A stretch of DNA of 25,225 nucleotides from Ruminococcus sp. UBA4383 (GTDB taxonomy: Bacteria > Bacillota > Clostridia > Oscillospirales > Ruminococcaceae): assembly GCA_002389995.1 (NCBI GenBank), contig DGRR01000176.1, positions 1-25,225 of the forward strand, read 5' to 3'. Positions within the stretch are counted from its first letter, which is position 1. Every line of letters begins with the position of its first letter. The translations under genes were made by a program, and so were the position numbers. Below the pieces are notes generated by a model, which searched no databases, was not told the origin of the DNA, and saw nothing but the letters and a program-made list of their open reading frames with translations. Of this stretch, positions 22,849-25,225 are shown piece by piece.

Positions 22849-23868
22849 TTGAATATTATTGAATATGTAAGTTATCCGAATGAACCGCTTACAAAATATA
22901 ATATTAATGAATCAGATGTACTTGTGCTTACAGCTCTGAGTTATATCGAATTTCCGGATATATGCAGTGGTTTCGGCAGAGTAACAAACCTCGGAAGCCT
23001 TGCCCGGCAGCTTCTCGTCTATACTCCCGTTTTCCGTGAGGAAAAATTCAGGGATTTCCTTGTCGCAATCGCTTCAAGTACAAGATTCTATAATCTCGGT
23101 GTCTGCGGTTACAGAAATGAACATCAGGAAGTTTCTGATACTTTGCAGTTCGCTGCTGTTACTGTAAAAATTTCAGACGATTTGTGGTTCGTAAGTTACA
23201 GCGGTACGGACGGCACTGTTGTCGGCTGGAAAGAGGATTTCCAGTTCGCATATATGGAACAGACATCTGCTCAGAAAAAAGCCCTCGAATATATTATTGA
23301 GGCTTCTAAAAATCTTGACGGCAATTTTATAGTAAGCGGTCACTCAAAAGGCGGAAATCTCGCCGCTTATGCTTCGCTTTTTGCCGAAAAATATATTCAG
23401 GACAGAATCATAAGACTGTACTGCAATGATGCCCCCGGATTTAATGAGAAATTTAATATTGTCTCAAATGACGGCTATATCAATATGCGTGAGCGAATAC
23501 ATTGTTTCGTTCCGCAGGATTCAATTGTAGGCAGACTGCTCAGAACTTTTCCGCTGAAACATTTCAGAGTTGTCCGCAGTGAAGCACCTACTGTTTTCTA
23601 TCAGCATGATATCTTCAACTGGCAGGTAAATTCTCAGGGTTCGCCCGTCATTCTCTCAGTCCTCGACCCCATTACCGCAACTTTCATGGAGGCTGTGAAC
23701 TTTATGATAAAAACTATGTCCCATGATATGAGAAAAGATTTTACCAACTACCTTTTTGATATCTTCCAGAGAGAAAATATAAAGCACCTTAATCTGAAAT
23801 ATCTCGGATATGCACCCGCTGAATTTAGAAAATCCCTCAGTGAACTTAAAAAACTGACTCTTGGCTGA
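22849..23868 (+). CDS. Alpha/beta hydrolase of the Mbeg1-like (DUF2974) lipase-like family
   Basis: 339 residues from TTG 22849, six bases after GAGGTG; an earlier TTG at 22822 lacks a ribosome site. The family marks are YSGTDGTVVGWKEDFQFAY (about 121-139), the nucleophile elbow GHSKGGNLA with S166, and CNDAPGFNEKF. This is the layout of DUF2974 proteins, common in Firmicutes, which resemble class 3 lipases. There is no signal peptide, so it is cytoplasmic. The substrate is unknown. The gene ends inside its own terminator: the stem begins upstream of the stop codon. The Nudix regulator is divergent and might control it, but this is only proximity. Confidence 0.82.
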   Translation: MNIIEYVSYPNEPLTKYNINESDVLVLTALSYIEFPDICSGFGRVTNLGSLARQLLVYTPVFREEKFRDFLVAIASSTRFYNLGVCGYRNEHQEVSDTLQFAAVTVKISDDLWFVSYSGTDGTVVGWKEDFQFAYMEQTSAQKKALEYIIEASKNLDGNFIVSGHSKGGNLAAYASLFAEKYIQDRIIRLYCNDAPGFNEKFNIVSNDGYINMRERIHCFVPQDSIVGRLLRTFPLKHFRVVRSEAPTVFYQHDIFNWQVNSQGSPVILSVLDPITATFMEAVNFMIKTMSHDMRKDFTNYLFDIFQRENIKHLNLKYLGYAPAEFRKSLSELKKLTLG

Positions 23869-23885
23869 CAGAGTCAGTTTTTTTA
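23851..23885 (+). terminator. Terminator overlapping the hydrolase stop codon
   Basis: An 11-base stem, AAACTGACTCT with AGAGTCAGTTT, followed by seven T. The left arm lies within the last codons of the hydrolase gene. Confidence 0.9.
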
Positions 23886-23927
23886 TTAAAATATATCCCG
23901 AAAATTCATTATTTTTAATAAAAATAA

Positions 23928-23956
23928 TTGCAATTATCAGAAAATCATGTTATAAT
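23928..23956 (+). promoter_or_regulatory. Promoter of the PAS-GGDEF-EAL gene
   Basis: TTGCAA at 23928-23933, 17-base spacer, TATAAT at 23951-23956, about 30 bases upstream of the start codon. Confidence 0.75.
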
Positions 23957-23987
23957 ATAATATATTTCTGATAAGGAGATGTTTGCT

Positions 23988-25225
23988 ATGTGTAATGAAT
24001 TGTATGCTGTAAATAATGAGGGATTCATGCCGACAGGTCTGCCGGGCGGATTTTTTATCTATGAACAGGACGAAAATGAAAAAATATTGTTCGCTGAAAA
24101 AAATATAATCAGAATGTACGGCTGTGAGGATTTCGATGACTTTATGAATTATGTGGGCGGTTCTTTCAAGGGTATGGTTCACCCCGATGACCTGAATAAA
24201 ATTCAGAATCAGATACAGGCTCAGACTATCTTCGGCGAAAAACGCCACGACTACGTTCGCTACCGCATACTGACAAAACAGGGGAAAATTAAATATATTG
24301 AGGATTTCGGACACCTTCTTCATTCCGCAAACGGAAAAAGTTTTTTCTACGTTTTTATTGTTGATGTCGATAAAAATGAATTTTTTAATAAGAACAGAAA
24401 CTCTTTTGCGGAGGCTGAAATACTTTCAGGTACTCAGGAAACTGACCCGCTTACAGGATTATTCAATATGTCGTTCTTTTACCATAAAGTCCAGATGATG
24501 ATTTCACTGCCCGAAAGCAGACGGCAGGAACTCGCTTTCGTTCATTTCGATATCCCCAATTTTAAGCTATACAACGAAAGACACGGCTTTAAACTCGGTG
24601 ACGAACTTCTCTGCGATTTTGCCAAAACAATAAGAGAAGTTTTCAGCGGCGGTATAACTGCGAGATTTTCAGATGACCATTTCTTTGTATATACTTCGGG
24701 AAGCAGACAGGAAGTCCTCGAAAAAGTCCAGACCGTCTATAAAAATATGCTCCTCATGAAAGATTTGAATAAAAAAATAAGAGTAAAGGCAGGTATCTAT
24801 TTCTTCGATGACAGATATGCGGAAGTCGGTCTTGCCTGCGACCACGCAAGACTTGCCTGCAACAGCATCAAGGGCAGACATGATGTGAATTACTGCATAT
24901 ATGACGATATGCTCCGTGAAAAACTCCGCAAAAAACAGTATGTCGTTGACCATATCGAGGAGGCTGTTTCAAACGGATATATCCATGTATTCTATCAGCC
25001 TGTAATAAGAGTCAGAACAGGCGAAATCTGCGGTTATGAAGCCCTTGCAAGGTGGATTGACCCCAATATCGGTATGCTTTCCCCTGCACAGTTCGTTGAT
25101 ACCCTTGAAGAATTTCACCTCATACACCTAATGGATAAATATATTATCGAAAAGGTTTGTCAGGATATAAGAAAATTAACAGATTCGGGCGAGGACACTG
25201 TGCCTGTTTCCGTGAATATTTCAAG
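23988..25225 (+). CDS. PAS-GGDEF-EAL protein, probable c-di-GMP phosphodiesterase (cut by window edge)
   Basis: 412 residues are visible from ATG 23988, nine bases after AAGGAG; the frame stays open to the right edge. An N-terminal PAS-like domain (about 15-125, with FKGMVHPDDL) is followed by a GGDEF domain starting DPLTGLFN at 153. Its signature loop reads SDDHF (228-232) instead of GGDEF, so diguanylate cyclase activity is probably lost, although such loops may bind GTP. The EAL domain begins near 325 with FYQPVI and the intact YEALARW motif (E351). The visible EAL motif predicts hydrolysis of c-di-GMP; later catalytic residues lie outside the window. No membrane segments are seen, so it is cytoplasmic. 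Confidence 0.87.
   Translation, partial: MCNELYAVNNEGFMPTGLPGGFFIYEQDENEKILFAEKNIIRMYGCEDFDDFMNYVGGSFKGMVHPDDLNKIQNQIQAQTIFGEKRHDYVRYRILTKQGKIKYIEDFGHLLHSANGKSFFYVFIVDVDKNEFFNKNRNSFAEAEILSGTQETDPLTGLFNMSFFYHKVQMMISLPESRRQELAFVHFDIPNFKLYNERHGFKLGDELLCDFAKTIREVFSGGITARFSDDHFFVYTSGSRQEVLEKVQTVYKNMLLMKDLNKKIRVKAGIYFFDDRYAEVGLACDHARLACNSIKGRHDVNYCIYDDMLREKLRKKQYVVDHIEEAVSNGYIHVFYQPVIRVRTGEICGYEALARWIDPNIGMLSPAQFVDTLEEFHLIHLMDKYIIEKVCQDIRKLTDSGEDTVPVSVNIS

Overview
The window looks like chromosome of a low-GC, fibre-degrading Clostridia bacterium, most likely Ruminococcus flavefaciens or a close relative. That is an inference from three things. Two secreted hemicellulases carry type I dockerins in the middle of the chain and so look like cellulosome parts. 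A soluble fumarate reductase cluster fits a succinate-producing fermenter. Gene starts show strong AGGAGG-type ribosome sites with some TTG starts. I see no tRNA, rRNA, CRISPR array, insertion sequence or prophage.

Bases 1-5733 hold a rightward energy-metabolism operon that is cut at the left edge. In order it has the end of an iron-sulfur protein, a dicluster Fe-S protein, an FAD/NAD(P)H-binding reductase with a [2Fe-2S] site, a [2Fe-2S]+2x[4Fe-4S] protein and a fumarate reductase-type flavoprotein. After a hairpin comes an AspT/YidE-family permease. I read this as electrons passing from NAD(P)H through the Fe-S proteins to fumarate, with the permease a candidate succinate exporter. No membrane anchor subunits are present.

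Bases 5734-8150 hold leftward genes for an FkbM-type methyltransferase and a small PH-like protein, then ydbC (rightward) and smpB (leftward). Bases 8151-10724 hold a rightward pair of exported, Ser/Thr-linker proteins: a duplicated DxNxDG-type surface protein and a ComEA-like helix-hairpin-helix protein. Bases 10722-14560 are a leftward three-gene operon: SAM methyltransferase, a hybrid sugar-sensor/degenerate GGDEF/AraC regulator, and a SpoU-type RNA methyltransferase.

Bases 14561-21900 are the xylan locus. A CBM22-GH10-CBM22-dockerin-GH43-CBM6 protein is followed by a GH30-CBM22-dockerin-CE1 protein. Together they would cut the xylan backbone at plain and glucuronic-acid-substituted sites, trim side chains or xylo-oligomers, and remove feruloyl or acetyl esters. 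Each has its own promoter, and both promoters carry the same 17-base element just upstream of the -35 box. The neighbouring AraC hybrid is an obvious candidate to bind it.

Bases 21888-25225 hold an NrtR-type Nudix regulator with a degraded Nudix box (leftward), an alpha/beta hydrolase, and a PAS-GGDEF-EAL protein with a degenerate GGDEF motif that runs off the right edge. Nearly every promoter I could place has a 17-base spacer.
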